Shown here: positions 32,727-42,881 of the stretch, one piece after another
Position numbering within the stretch: the first letter of the stretch is position 1
Layout: every line of letters begins with the position of its first letter
Assembly (NCBI GenBank): GCA_037127255.1
Contig: JBANSL010000001.1
Span: 33,568,001-33,632,000 of the forward strand
Reading direction: 5' to 3'
DNA from: Persicaria tinctoria
Lineage: Eukaryota > Streptophyta > Magnoliopsida > Caryophyllales > Polygonaceae
DNA length: 64,000 bases
Notes under the pieces: model-generated
Told to the model about the DNA's origin: nothing
Seen by the model: the letters and a program-made list of their open reading frames with translations, nothing else
Databases searched by the model: none
Made by a program: the position numbers and the translations under genes

Positions 32727-33073
32727 GTAAGTGAATTCTTTAGATTTTGCATTGTTGTGGGTAGGAGTAGTTTTCGTACTCCGATTGCATTCAAACGAGG
32801 TCGCCCCTCTCTCTTTCTCGCTGATTTACACAATTTGGTTTCATTATATCTTTTAAATTTGTGTTATTTGTCGATTCCTTTGCCGAAATTTATCAATTAA
32901 CCGTTATTGTAATGCAATTGTGCCCTAAATTAGGCGAGTAGTTGGCAATTAGTTGTCTAGGTTAAATTGGATTTCATGTGCTTCGGGGGTACACAGCAGT
33001 GGGGTTTTTTTTGTCATGGGGGGTTGTGGAGTTCGATTTTCTATGTGATTTTGAATGGTGTCGGTTGTTACAG
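32727..33073 (+). other. Probable leader intron
   Basis: A donor (TTG/GTAAGTG-like, GT at 32727) and an acceptor (TTACAG ending 33073) bound a T-rich 347-base segment just upstream of the ATG at 33104. Translation in the downstream frame through this stretch gives no family-like sequence, which supports splicing. Confidence 0.6.
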
Positions 33074-33103
33074 GGATTTAGACAACATCCAACTCTGTCT
33101 GAA

Positions 33104-34552
33104 ATGGCCCCGGATTATATGAAGCTGGTTAAACTTAGTAAAGTGCAGAAGAAGAGGTGGGACTCGTTAGCCGCGATAGATATCCTGCCCACCAAATTCT
33201 TTGATGTGCCTACACTGCAACGCCTTGGATTTTTCGATATTACGAAGATGTTGTTGGATCAGTGCGGGTTGGGTGGTTTTTTGGAGAAAAATGCCCCAAC
33301 ATATAAAAGATATCTGCTGGAATTTCTATCAACACTTAAGGTCCAGGATCAGGAGCAGACGATTACCTTTAGCCTAAATGATGTCGAGCGGAGTCTGACC
33401 CATCTTCAGTTGCGGGAGATCATAGGGGTTTCACGTCCACCTACAAAGAATGCGGTAAAGCCCCCCACTGAACTAACTGCAAAAGCTTGGGCTACGGTCA
33501 CAGGTTCTGAATTCGACAGCCGGAAGGGGGAAACGAACGGCACGTTGATTCATCCATGCTTGATTTTGGTGCGCAAAGTGATTAAGATGGCTTTCTTGGG
33601 TCAAAGTGAGATAAACAAGTTCATTGTCGCAGATTTGGCATGGTTCTGGACCTTGTTCGAAAGTAGTAATGCCGTGACTGACTGGGCTTCATTATTTATT
33701 ACAAGTTGTGTTCGAGAACAAGGGAAGCCGGCCCCTAAGGGGAAGTTAGCTATTGGAGGTTTGATCACACTCATCGCCAGACATTTCGAAGAAGAACCGC
33801 CCGACTGGTTTTCTCCCCACAATGGTTCGCATTTGTTCGATGAAAAGAGTCTCATCACAGCCAAGGCACTAAGTCATCCAAATGTCGGGCCTGAGCATTG
33901 GATAACACCCTCATACTTTGGGGGTTCCCTCTATTTACCCTGTAAACTCCCCTGTGGCCCAAGCCCAAGCGACTTCCGTATGCTCCCTCGGGTTGTGGAT
34001 GAATCTGCCCCGAATGACACTGACGAACAACAATCAACGAGAAGACAGCAGGCGAGAGGAGCGCATCTTATCTCCCGGCACACTGAGCCTGGTAGTTCAA
34101 GTTCCTCTGGTTCATGGCAGCAAGTATTGGAAGGGTTACAAGGAATTATCACCCGACAGACTGATATTGAGATGACACTTCGGGAGGTATTAGCCAACCA
34201 ACAGACAGTTTTCGATATCGCCGCTCGTATCGAACACAGACAGGATTCTATGGCCATTGATTTTCAGGAATCTATGGCCTCAATCAACAACAGGTTAGAC
34301 GGACTTGCTGCTGAGGTCGATACATGTCGGGCCATTCAAGCTGTGGATACTTTATGTATTGAAAGATTCGACGATTACGCAAGATCCAATTGGCCCAGTT
34401 TTTACTCATATTCACCATCTGAAGATATGCTCACACGGATCACCACACGAGGCGAATCGAGAAAAAGTTGTTTCAAGAAACCCCCACCGCTTCGTAGGAC
34501 TCCTCGTGACCATGGACCAAGCGGAGGAGATCGTGATGGAGGTCGGCCCTAG
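33104..34552 (+). CDS. ATHILA ORF-1-like protein (482 aa), standing alone
   Basis: The intact frame starts MAPDYMKLVKLSKVQKKRWD. Residues 20-130 (ILPTKFFDVPTLQRLGFFD, YLLEFLSTLKV, ITFSLNDVERSLTHLQLREI) match what I know of the Arabidopsis retrotransposon ORF-1/ATHILA family. That family is the third ORF of Athila elements and also occurs as orphan plant genes. The middle carries conserved-looking hydrophobic blocks (FIVADLAWFWTLFES, LAIGGLITLIARHF). The tail is polar with a heptad-like segment (residues about 355-440) and ends in Arg/Gly/Pro-rich sequence. An upstream ATG at 32978 exists but lies in the probable intron. No gag-pol surrounds it. Function is unknown. Confidence 0.75.
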   Translation: MAPDYMKLVKLSKVQKKRWDSLAAIDILPTKFFDVPTLQRLGFFDITKMLLDQCGLGGFLEKNAPTYKRYLLEFLSTLKVQDQEQTITFSLNDVERSLTHLQLREIIGVSRPPTKNAVKPPTELTAKAWATVTGSEFDSRKGETNGTLIHPCLILVRKVIKMAFLGQSEINKFIVADLAWFWTLFESSNAVTDWASLFITSCVREQGKPAPKGKLAIGGLITLIARHFEEEPPDWFSPHNGSHLFDEKSLITAKALSHPNVGPEHWITPSYFGGSLYLPCKLPCGPSPSDFRMLPRVVDESAPNDTDEQQSTRRQQARGAHLISRHTEPGSSSSSGSWQQVLEGLQGIITRQTDIEMTLREVLANQQTVFDIAARIEHRQDSMAIDFQESMASINNRLDGLAAEVDTCRAIQAVDTLCIERFDDYARSNWPSFYSYSPSEDMLTRITTRGESRKSCFKKPPPLRRTPRDHGPSGGDRDGGRP

Positions 34553-34780
34553 TGTTTCTATATGAAGTTTGTTTATGTTTGTAGTTGTATTAAAACTGAT
34601 GAAATTTGACTAGATGGTTTATGCGTCAAGACTCGAGTTATGTCTTCTGAAATTGGCCTAGTTGTATTGTTTGGGTCTGCTGTTGGTTTATGCTGTTGAA
34701 ATTTATCCTTGTTTTAAGTTGGACAGTTTGGAAAACACTCTGTTTATCTGTTATATCCATTGTGCAAAAAAAATGCCTAT
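34553..34780. other. 3' flank of the ATHILA-like gene
   Basis: T-rich sequence typical of a plant 3' untranslated region and terminator; no distinct signal beyond AT-rich runs. Confidence 0.4.
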
Positions 34781-34782
34781 AC

Positions 34783-34980
34783 CCGGAATCGAACGGTAGA
34801 GCAACTGCAAGCAGACTGCGGACCTACCCGCGGGCTATCTAAGAAGGAGGCCTATTTTTATACAAAATAATGTCAAAAACATTGGCAATTGAAAATAAGC
34901 CTCTACCGAGAATCGAACCGTAGAACAAAGACGAGGTGTAGTAAACATTATACCGCTACGCCATCTACTCATGTTGCGTA
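34783..34980 (-). repeat. tRNA-like sequence (SINE or tRNA-pseudogene derived)
   Basis: Read on the minus strand, TGGCGTAGCGGTA (about 34968-34955) fits a pol III A box and GGTTCGATTCT (about 34920-34910) fits a B box. A second B-box-like stretch, CCGTTCGATTCCGGGTA, lies near 34785-34800. The arms do not fold into a full cloverleaf by eye, so a functional tRNA is unlikely. Confidence 0.5.
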
Positions 34981-35034
34981 ATTTAATCACGAATTTTTTA
35001 TATTGACATTCTCTACGTAACTGGAGGTTGGAGA

Positions 35035-35064
35035 AGCAGTCCGCGGATCTACCCACGGACTGCT
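35035..35064. repeat. GC-rich hairpin of the dispersed module
   Basis: AGCAGTCCGCGG and CCACGGACTGCT pair at 11 of 12 positions around an ATCTAC loop. A weaker relative (GCAGACTGCGGACCTACCCGC) lies at 34811-34830. Confidence 0.85.
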
Positions 35065-35545
35065 ACATATGATTTCCCCAAAATTTTAATTGTGTTGAAC
35101 CGGCTAAACCAAACCAACCCAAAATAAAATAGAAAACCGGATCGAGTTAACCCTTCTTCCTCGTCCCTATTCTCTTCGGCGTACAACTTGAACTACAACC
35201 CTTCCATGGAGGCGTTTATATTTTCGGCTTTAATTCAACACGTTTTAAACATCAAATCTGTCCTAAATTTAATGTTATTCATCAATATACAATCAATTGG
35301 TGTTTTAAAGGATGAATGGAGCCCTTATTCCGTCTAAATTAAAAAAAACTTGGATTTGAAATTCGTCAAATTGGCGTGGAGGACAAGGCCTTTCCCCCAA
35401 ATTGATTAAGGACATTCAATCCTCTCGTCAATGGAAATTCAATGACCCCTTCAATACTCGGTTTCGTTCAAATTTTAATCCCGGATTATAAGAAAGGAAG
35501 TCGGATATCCCACAAATTTTAATCCCGGATTATAAGAAAGGAAGA

Positions 35546-35765
35546 CCGTTAGATCATTGCGAACGGACGATCAGGATGTGAATATAGTATTGAAATTTGG
35601 GGGTTTTCTAGAATGTGAATATACTTTTTTTTTCTTACCAAATGACCAGCCTAGATTACTAAAGCTGAACCAACTTTTTAATTTTTTCCATATCGGCACC
35701 CTAAACCCTTATAATAATCATTTAATACTTATTTACATCCAACCTTATATCTTAATTAGGTGGAC
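35546..35765 (+). repeat. Gene-less copy of the coiled-coil gene's upstream region
   Basis: CCGTTAGATCATTGCGAACG followed by ACGATCAGGATGTGAATATA, then a block with TTACTAAAGCTGAACC and GGCACCCTAAACCCTTATAA, matches the regions upstream of the genes at 38778 and 46419. The gene itself is absent here. Confidence 0.75.
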
Positions 35766-35774
35766 AACTTGTTG

Positions 35775-35816
35775 TTTAGGGTTTAGGGTTTAGGGTTTAG
35801 GGTTTGGGGTTTGGGG
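35775..35816 (+). repeat. Interstitial telomere-type repeat
   Basis: About six tandem TTTAGGG or TTTGGGG units, the plant telomere repeat and a G-rich variant. Confidence 0.9.
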
Positions 35817-35819
35817 TAT

Positions 35820-35975
35820 TTTGATCGATCAAGGTAGTTTAATTTGATCAAATATTTAAACTAAGATGCGAGGTTTATTTTGATTGATCAAGATAGTTTA
35901 ATTTGATCAAATATTTTCTCTCGATTCATCAATAGAGTACTTTAATTGATCGAGGTAGTTTAATTTGATCAACAT
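35820..35975. repeat. Tandem 60-bp repeat around TTGATCGATCAA
   Basis: Three diverged copies of a unit containing TTGAT(C/T)GATCAAG(G/A)TAGTTTAA and TTTGATCAA. The core in the first copy is a perfect 12-bp palindrome. Confidence 0.75.
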
Positions 35976-36420
35976 AGTTTTGAGATTTGACATTAAGATT
36001 TGAAATCGAGATTGCGAAATAGTTTTGAGATTTGTCATTGATATTTGAAATCAAGATTAATGTCGATCGTTGGTTTGAGATTTTTCTTTGAGATTTGATA
36101 TTATGATTAAGATCGATGAATCGACTTTCCATATAGGGAGATTTCATTTTTGAGAATTGAGAGTGGGAGTTTCCATATAGCTAGAAAGATTTTATTTTTG
36201 AGAATTGAGAGTGGGAGTTGCTATTTGAGATTGAGATTTGAGATTTGTCATTAAGATTTGAAATAAAGTTTCAGATCAAGATCGACTTTTGATATTGATA
36301 TTTTATATTTTACATTTGAAAGTAATATTTGATATTTGAGGAGTTAATGCTTGAGATCGAGATTAGATACTGAGATTGAGATCGAAAATCGAGATTTGAG
36401 ATAGAGAACAAGATATATTG
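35970..36420 (+). repeat. Degenerate GAGATTTGA-type simple repeat
   Basis: Dozens of imperfect GA(G/A)ATTTGA(G/A)AT units fill this stretch with no period longer than about ten bases. Confidence 0.75.
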
Positions 36421-37220
36421 TTCTAATTTTATATATCATCGATTTGGATAATATAAAACATGTAGTTAAATATATATATATAAGTGGTATAGAAATAAAA
36501 AATAAAGATCATACAAATAAATGTATAAATAAATAAAATTTTATGTTTGCATATATTAAATAAAATTGAGAGTTGAGAGTGAGATTTTCATTTTTTTACC
36601 TAGTTTATTTTGTGGCCTTAGTATACCATAACGTAAATACTCTATAACATTACTACATATAATCCTCTAATGTTATATACGGAGTATGGGTTTCTAATGT
36701 ATAGATGCATTTATTATATATTTTAATTTTATTTCAATTAAATTATGTATAAACCTTTTAAATAAAATTTTAGAAACAAATAATATGGAAAGATATTTTT
36801 TTAGTAATATAATTCACGAATATTGTAATCGCCCAGGTAAATATGATACGTATAGTTATATTTTGACGAATTGCAATAACGTAATTACTCTATAACATAC
36901 ATATAATCCTCTAATGTTGTATGTGAATTTGTAATGTATTTTTTTATAATCACTATTTCATCCTAATAACGTAAATGGATATATCCATCAAAGCATTTAA
37001 GTTTATGAAACTTGTTTATTGAATTTTCAAATAAAATATAACTCGGAAATTATTGGAGAGTATAAGTATAATTATATTTTGAATTGCAATTATGTTTCAT
37101 GTGTCTATTCAAATTGATAAAATTTGATACTCCACTTTGATGTGTATGGTCGTTATTTCTACCAAAACCAAAACAATTTCTTGAAAGATAAAAAGCATTC
37201 ACGTCATTGGGAAGGAAAAT
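36421..37220. other. Very AT-rich spacer
   Basis: No coding signal. A block at 36886-36985 (ACATATAATCCTCTAATGTT to AACGTAAATGGATATATCC) recurs at 61846-61940, so it belongs to a dispersed repeat. Confidence 0.6.
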
Positions 37221-37227
37221 GGGAGCA

Positions 37228-37390
37228 GCAGGCCTATCGGCGGGTAGTCTGCGCCATAGGCTTTTCCACTTTCTTTTTGTTTTAAAAAAAAAACCCATAT
37301 AATTTATGGTATTGGTGTAAATTACTTCACAAGGATCCGGATTTTGAGCCGTTAGATCATTGCCAACGGACGATCAGGATGTGAATATAC
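37228..37390 (+). repeat. Hairpin/GGATCC module copy
   Basis: The hairpin GCAG..CCTA..TAGTCTGC (37228-37252) is followed by CATAGGC, an A-rich stretch, TTATGGTATTGGTG, GGATCCGG at 37333, and CCGTTAGATCATTGCCAACG with ACGATCAGGATGTGAATATA. Confidence 0.85.
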
Positions 37391-37819
37391 ATTTTTTTCT
37401 TTTAATTAATTTGACTTCCTAAAATATGATTATCTTCTATTAACATACATTTAGCTTATTAACTTATTTTGATATTTGTTTTTCATTTCAACTTACAAAT
37501 AACAGTCACGTTAGACGAAATCATGTGAGATGTTTTCTTTCCACTTTTTTTATTTTAAATAAATTTTGTGTTAAAATACTTGGTTAATTTCTTGTAAAAA
37601 TATATCGATATATACTAACATTGAGTAGCATATTATCTTAATTACCTAATAATATATTGATATCTTGTGAAACTGAGTATAATTTTAACTAAAGTATATA
37701 ACAATATATGTGTATATATGATTTATCCATCGAATCCTGCCAGCCTTGTAAAAACCCCCCTTTTACTTTTTCGAATATTCTTCAATATAAGTGAATGTGA
37801 TTATCTATGTAAAGGGAGA

Positions 37820-38121
37820 AGCAGGCCGCGGATCTACCCGCAGAATGCTACATAGGGAAGTTTGACGTCACTTTTGTATATAAAAAAAAGGAAAAGTTAT
37901 GGTATTATTGGTTCCAGGATCCGGATTGTGAATGTGATTATCTATGTAAAGGGAGAAGCAGGCCGCGGATCTACCCGCGGACTGCTACATGGGGAAGTTT
38001 TACATCACTTTTGCATATAAAAAAAAGGAAGAATTTATGGTATTGGTGGACAAAACATCCCTAGGATCCGGATTGTGGGCCGTTGGATTTCTATAAATGG
38101 ACGATCAAGATGTGAATATAT
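37820..38121 (+). repeat. Two tandem copies of the hairpin/GGATCC module
   Basis: Hairpins at 37820-37849 and 37957-37986 share AGCAGGCCGCGGATCTACCC; the second has fully paired 12-base arms. The flanking GTGATTATCTATGTAAAGGG is also duplicated, giving a period of about 137. GGATCCGGATTGTG follows each, and the second copy continues into the CCGTTGGAT/ACGATCAAGATGTGAATATA block. Confidence 0.88.
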
Positions 38122-38670
38122 GATTGCAATTTGGGTGTCTTCTAGAATGTGAATATACAATTTTATTCTTACAAAATCACCACCCTATATTACTAAAGCT
38201 GACCCTACTTTTTAAGTTTTGCCAAATTGGCACCCTAAACCATTATAATAATGAACCCAATACTTATTTACATCCAACATTATATCTTAATTAGGTAGAA
38301 AACTTATCAATTTATATAAAATAATATATCATATCAACATAAAGCTATAAAACGTAAAAATTGTGTTAGCATAATTTCCCATGTAAAATTAAGAACAACT
38401 TATATACTTATAATGCCCACACAAATAATACCATACGGAGTATTTTACAAGGATTTTTTTTGCATAAAATGTTCAACCACATCATCGCATTGTACGAGGA
38501 GTTTATTTGTACATACGGATGAAAATTATATTAAACTATCCATAAGTTTTGAACAAAACAAAGCACCATTTCATTAGCTTAATTAAAACAAAATTATATT
38601 AAACTATCCTTTTTTTGTTCAAATTTGAAATTTGAACAAAAAAAGGATAGTTGTCTTGTAGTTGGTTTGT
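38122..38670 (+). promoter_or_regulatory. Upstream region of the first coiled-coil gene
   Basis: Contains AAATCACCACCCTATATTAC, TAAAGCTGACCC and GGCACCCTAAACCATTATAA, all shared with 45925-46025. An unusual palindromic pair, AAATTTGAAATTTGAACAAA with its complement, lies around 38607-38645. Confidence 0.6.
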
Positions 38671-38671
38671 C

Positions 38672-38678
38672 TATAAAT
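38672..38678 (+). promoter_or_regulatory. TATA box
   Basis: TATAAAT 106 bases before the ATG, in the same place as in the intact paralog at 46307. Confidence 0.7.
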
Positions 38679-38777
38679 ACACATTGTATTGTATGGCATG
38701 ACACATCCTTTCTTCCAAATTCTACTTCTACCAACGGATTTCTTCACTCTTCACTTCCAAATATTGTCCTCAATCCA

Positions 38778-39098
38778 ATGGGCCGTATATATAAGGAGCC
38801 ATGGTTCGATGCAGAGGACAAGTATCAACTCAAGCGATTTCGCAAAGAGGAATTGGAAGAGATTTTATATGATGGAAGCCGCGAAGCCATGGACATTCTT
38901 CATCGTAGGATCTCAACATTGCGTGATAAAAAACACCGATTGTAGAAGGAGTATCCAGAACTTTGGGATAAAGTTGATGTTAGGAACGCCCATATTCAAG
39001 AGCTTATGGAAAAAATATCGGAGCTAGCGACGGAGAACCACAAGTTGCGAGTGAAGATAGCGAAGATAGGGAACATCATTGACGGGATCATGTACTAA
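38778..39098 (+). pseudogene. Coiled-coil protein family, broken copy
   Basis: The frame starts MGRIYKEPWFDAEDKYQLKR and would be 106 aa, exactly the length of the intact copy at 46419-46739. Codon 56 is TAG (38943-38945), where the paralog has Gln. Past it the frame stays open to TAA 39096-39098 and keeps the end pattern (ELATENHKLRVKIAKIG). The product would be a charged protein with a long heptad-like coiled coil in its second half. Family and function are not recognised. The matching promoter suggests a recent gene duplication followed by loss. Confidence 0.75.
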
Positions 39099-40450
39099 TA
39101 TGTTTGTTATTGGTCGGTTGTTATGTTATGACTATCTTTCATTATTAATATTGTTTAGCCTGATTACAAAAATGTTTTCATGTTTTCCGTTTAAGTAATT
39201 TAGTAATATATTTATGCATTTAATTGTGTTCTTTTTTGCAATTATATGTATTAATATTAATATTAATACTCTCGACCATCAACAACAAATTTTAAGTAAA
39301 ATAAATCAACATTTCCCTTTCATAATTATAAAAGTGTAAAGTGAAACCTCCATTTTACATACATACTTCATATTATAATTGTCCATGGTCTTTACCTATA
39401 TATTCTAAACATCCCTAGCTTATTTAGAAGTTTACCTATATATTCTAAACATCCCTTATTTAGAAGTTTTTATATTGAAAAATATTCTTTATAAGCTGTC
39501 AACTCAAAATGAAAACTACCTATAAAGCTCCACAAGTCTCCCCTTGACTTGACTGTAGTGTTTTGTAGTGTTTGAAAAAGGAATCTTTCATCCGTATGTA
39601 CTACTAGAACATTTCCGAACATAACTCATCCTTATTTCCAAAATGATAAAATTATCTTTCTGTTATAAAAAAGAAAATCATATACGGAGTAGGTTTTGTA
39701 TAATCTTCATGTATATTTCAAAATATACTCCGTATATAATTATGTATTCGCGTGCATTTAGCGATCATACGTTGTAGTTGTACATGCATGTGAAATACCA
39801 TACTCCGTAAGTTCCAACGAGTTTGTTTTTATAAACTGATCATATCATCAACGTATTCAAGCACGAAACTAGTTGCGGGTTGGGATCCGCACCCGATCGC
39901 CCCATTTTTTACAATAAGAAAAATAATGCAAATTAAATCATTTACAGTAATATTTTGTTTAAATATGTTTTTTCATGAAATAATTATACAAATATATATT
40001 ACTATTTATTTGTGTAGTCGTGTCACATCTAATGGCACACTAAATAAGTGTTGTAGGAGATCTCTACTCTTGCTGGCATAATGCCTTGTAGTTAGTACGG
40101 AGTATGATATATACATATATACTACCTCCGTTCAGTATTATATGTCATTTGATTTTTTGACACATTTTTTAAGGAGCTCAACACTATATAAAATATTCCA
40201 ACTTTTTAAACAATTTTTTTTAATAATATGATACTTTTTATTAATAAGTACTTATCCCCCCTTAAATATTTATTAATTAATAAGTACTTATAACTCCTGT
40301 AAATATTTATTAATATGTGGAGGTTTTGTATTTCTTCAAAATTAGGTAAACTCATCCCCCTCCCCCCTAACCACCACATTCCCTATTTATACCCCTTTGG
40401 GTGAAGATAACACCCACAACGTAGCCCATTGAATAACACTCCATATATAG
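39099..40450. other. AT-rich spacer
   Basis: Holds a short tandem duplication of TTTACCTATATATTCTAAAC near 39390-39450, several copies of TACGGAGTA or its complement, and a single TACTACCTCCGTTCAGTATT near 40128 that looks like one end of a Stowaway-type MITE. CCTATTTATACCCC at 40382 may be the TATA box of the next gene. Confidence 0.55.
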
Positions 40451-40452
40451 AC

Positions 40453-40547
40453 GTAAGTACCTTCGTCATTACTATTTATGTTGTTGTGTTTTGAAATACA
40501 CCAACCGTTTACGTTGATGCATATATGTTTGCTTTTTTTTTTTGCAG
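40453..40547 (+). other. Leader intron of the first agenet gene
   Basis: Donor ACG/GTAAGTAC and acceptor TTTTTTTGCAG bound a T-rich 95-base intron 25 bases before the ATG. Confidence 0.65.
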
Positions 40548-40572
40548 AACTTTACCCCGTAACAAAGGAAGG

Positions 40573-41037
40573 ATGTCAAGATATGACTTATACCCTGGCC
40601 AACCGATCGAGATCGTAGGCACGGACACCATGACCGGCTCGTTCGAGGCGGGGACCATACACCGTGTAATAGGCGAATTGTACGTGGAGGTCGAGTACAC
40701 TAACCGCACAACTCGGGCGGGTGCGCTTGAGCGAGAGGATGTCCACGCTTGTCTAGTTCGGCCAATCTCGACTATGCCCGATTTCATATACCTAGGGTTC
40801 GTTGTGGGTGACGAGGTAGATATTTACGTTGAGGGTGTGTGGTGGCACACACATGTTGAGCTTGTACTAGGGGATGAGTATCGTGTTGTCTCCCCGGTTA
40901 ATGGTTTAGCAACTTGGGTAACCGCAACGTCCTTGCGAGCCCACAACGAGTGGGTTGCTAATCGATGGAGCGTGAACCCGGTGTATTTCCCTTATCTAGA
41001 AGGAAGAGACGTTGTATTATATTTATATATACCATGA
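40573..41037 (+). CDS. Agenet/Tudor-like domain protein 1 (154 aa)
   Basis: The start MSRYDLYPGQPIEIVGTDTM follows the leader intron. Two agenet-type beta modules are visible: residues about 6-62 (PGQPIEIVG, GTIHRVIGELYVEVEY, VHACLVRPI) and about 67-135 (FVVGDEVDIYVEGVWWHTHV, YRVVSPVNGLATW, LRAHNEWVANRW). Agenet domains bind modified histone tails or other peptides in plant nuclear proteins; that role here is inference. The gene is much richer in GC than its surroundings, consistent with coding. A second two-module frame begins 79 bases downstream, so the two could be parts of one four-module gene, but I found no in-phase splice joining them. Confidence 0.75.
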   Translation: MSRYDLYPGQPIEIVGTDTMTGSFEAGTIHRVIGELYVEVEYTNRTTRAGALEREDVHACLVRPISTMPDFIYLGFVVGDEVDIYVEGVWWHTHVELVLGDEYRVVSPVNGLATWVTATSLRAHNEWVANRWSVNPVYFPYLEGRDVVLYLYIP

Positions 41038-41115
41038 TCCCTTACTTCTTTTATCATGCACACCGCGTAGTTTCAATATACATGTGGTATATGCGCAGAT
41101 CCCCCATATCCCATT

Positions 41116-41526
41116 ATGGAAAACTATCCAGTCGGTACAATGGTGGAGGTCATGGGCTCGGGTCACGGCATTGTAGGCACATACTCTCCGGCCTTGGTAC
41201 TGAACGTGTTAGCGTCAACATATGCTAGGGTGGAGTACATGTCTTTGTTGGCCGAGGACGGGATTGCGCCCCTTCGGGAGGTCGTCCATCATTCCAAGAT
41301 CAGGCCAGTGCCAGCCCATATGCCGGTGGATGCAGCCGTCTTCGAGTACGGCGAGGTCGATGTGTGGACACGGGACATGTGGTGGCACGGGTACGCGACC
41401 AAGCGCAAGCGAGACGGTTCGAAGTATCTCGTTCAATACGACCTCTATGAAAGAGGAACATGGTCGAAGACTTCTCACATCCGACTCCAGGGAGAGTGGG
41501 TGAATTCCGAGTGGGTGTTTGCGTGA
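41116..41526 (+). CDS. Agenet/Tudor-like domain protein 2 (136 aa)
   Basis: The frame starts MENYPVGTMVEVMGSGHG and again holds two agenet modules: residues 3-70 (VGTMVEVMG, ALVLNVLASTYARVEYMSL, VHHSKIRPVP) and 75-136 (FEYGEVDVWTRDMWWHGYAT, YLVQYDLYERGTW, IRLQGEWVNSEWVF). The WW-H/G and closing W..EW residues match the upstream frame, so the pair arose by tandem duplication. An acceptor-like TATGCGCAG precedes it at 41099. Coding bias and GC content are high relative to the flanks. Confidence 0.75.
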   Translation: MENYPVGTMVEVMGSGHGIVGTYSPALVLNVLASTYARVEYMSLLAEDGIAPLREVVHHSKIRPVPAHMPVDAAVFEYGEVDVWTRDMWWHGYATKRKRDGSKYLVQYDLYERGTWSKTSHIRLQGEWVNSEWVFA

Positions 41527-41905
41527 TCCCCGTGTTTGTTGGTTGTATGTCTTTGTGTTCTCTTCTATCATTGTACGTGTTAACTTTAGTGACGTTTTCA
41601 ATCGATGTTTTAATTGTGTTGGGACTACAATGTACTCATCTTGATTTGGAACTATGTGTTACCCATAACCTATCCACAATAATTGACAATCATGCATGAT
41701 AATATGTAAACACCCACTCGGAAAGATTAGGGTTGTGTTTCTATATAAATCGTTTAATTACTTTTCAAATACTGATAAAAATTATAATTGTAGATTAGGA
41801 AATAATAGTTCCATGTGTTAAAAAAAATGCTAGTCACCCTAGATTATAATTGTATTTTGTAGTTACATGTGTTCAAAATAATTAAGTTCCATGTGAAGAT
41901 CAATC
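41527..41905. other. 3' flank of the agenet pair
   Basis: AT-rich sequence with no recognised feature. Confidence 0.5.
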
Positions 41906-41908
41906 ACG

Positions 41909-42010
41909 TTAGTAGCAGGCCGCCCGGCCATCAGCCGGCGTTGGAGAGTAGTTACCATGGATTCCGAGTGTGGACCGTTAGATCAGTGCGAACGGACGAT
42001 CAAGATCTGT
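41909..42010 (+). repeat. Hairpin/GGATCC module copy (diverged)
   Basis: GCAGGCCGCCCGGCCATCAG keeps a GC-rich foldback (GCCGnCCGGCC/GCCGGC). At 41959 GGATTCCGAGTGTGGACCGT begins the second block, continuing with TAGATCAGTGCGAACGGACG. Confidence 0.7.
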
Positions 42011-42060
42011 TCCAGGTAAATGGTTACTCTTGAAATAGAATTTAGTAGGGTGTGTTACCA

Positions 42061-42125
42061 CGGGATGCACATACCCCAATGGTTACAACGTCTCCTATGC
42101 ACTCTACAAACCCGATTTCGATTCC
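42061..42125 (+). repeat. tRNA-like sequence
   Basis: An A-box-like AATGGTTACAACG and a B-box-like GATTTCGATTCCTGGC are about 50 bases apart, the spacing of a tRNA-derived SINE head. One extra T disrupts the B box. Confidence 0.4.
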
Positions 42126-42173
42126 TGGCAGCGCTATGAATTACCCTCTTTTTTCTTTCTTTTTTCTTTAGAA

Positions 42174-42194
42174 GCAGGGCTACGCGCAGTCTGC
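42174..42194. repeat. Hairpin of the dispersed module
   Basis: GCAGGGCTACGCGCAGTCTGC, identical to the hairpin at 42597-42617; here without the downstream GGATCC block. Confidence 0.75.
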
Positions 42195-42596
42195 AGCGCT
42201 ATGGGTTCCCCTATTTTTTCTTTATTTACTTCATTTTATTGTTTCCTACATGCTTCAATATTCACTGGGAAAATAAATTAAGGGAACGTGACTAAGACAT
42301 TGTATAATTAAAAATATTTATAATCATTTTATATTGAATATATATAAACAAGTAAGTTATGTACATACAAGAAAAGTCATTTATTTCTCTTCATAAGATA
42401 TAAAATGTGAAATTTATTAAACATATTTTCTCGATTTGATGTCGAGATATTACACCAAAGCATTTATATTTCCACCAAAGCATTTATATTTATACCAATA
42501 TATTCGCTACGGACTACGGAGTAATATATTATAATATTAAGTTGAGTAAAAAATATAGTATATATATTAACATAATGGTCATTGGATAAGTGATAA

Positions 42597-42785
42597 GCAG
42601 GGCTACGCGCAGTCTGCGACATAGGCTGTCCCCGGTAACCCACGCCCCAAGAAAATTGTATTTTTTTTTGAAAATTGTATTTTTTTCAAAAAAAAAAAAC
42701 CTTTTATGGTATTGGTCTTAAATCCTTCACGTGGATCCGGATTGTGGGCCGTTAGATTGGAGTAAATGGACGATGAAGATGTGAT
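42597..42785 (+). repeat. Hairpin/GGATCC module copy
   Basis: Hairpin 42597-42617, CATAGGC, long A/T runs, TTATGGTATTGG, GGATCCGGATTGTGGGCCGT at 42733 and ATGGACGATGAAGATGTGA. Confidence 0.87.
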
Positions 42786-42881
42786 TCTTTCATAACGAGA
42801 TTTTTTTTATTAAGGAGGGTTTGTTTTTTAGAATGTGAATTATAATTGATTATTTTAGAATATGCATGTTTTCCTAGCTAA

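Noticed and set aside
34905..34980. Functional tRNA gene
   Set aside because: A and B boxes are present but acceptor and T stems do not pair by eye; the same holds for 61436-61498.
40128..40175. Complete Stowaway MITE
   Set aside because: Only one CTCCGTT-type end is visible; no inverted partner was found within 500 bases.
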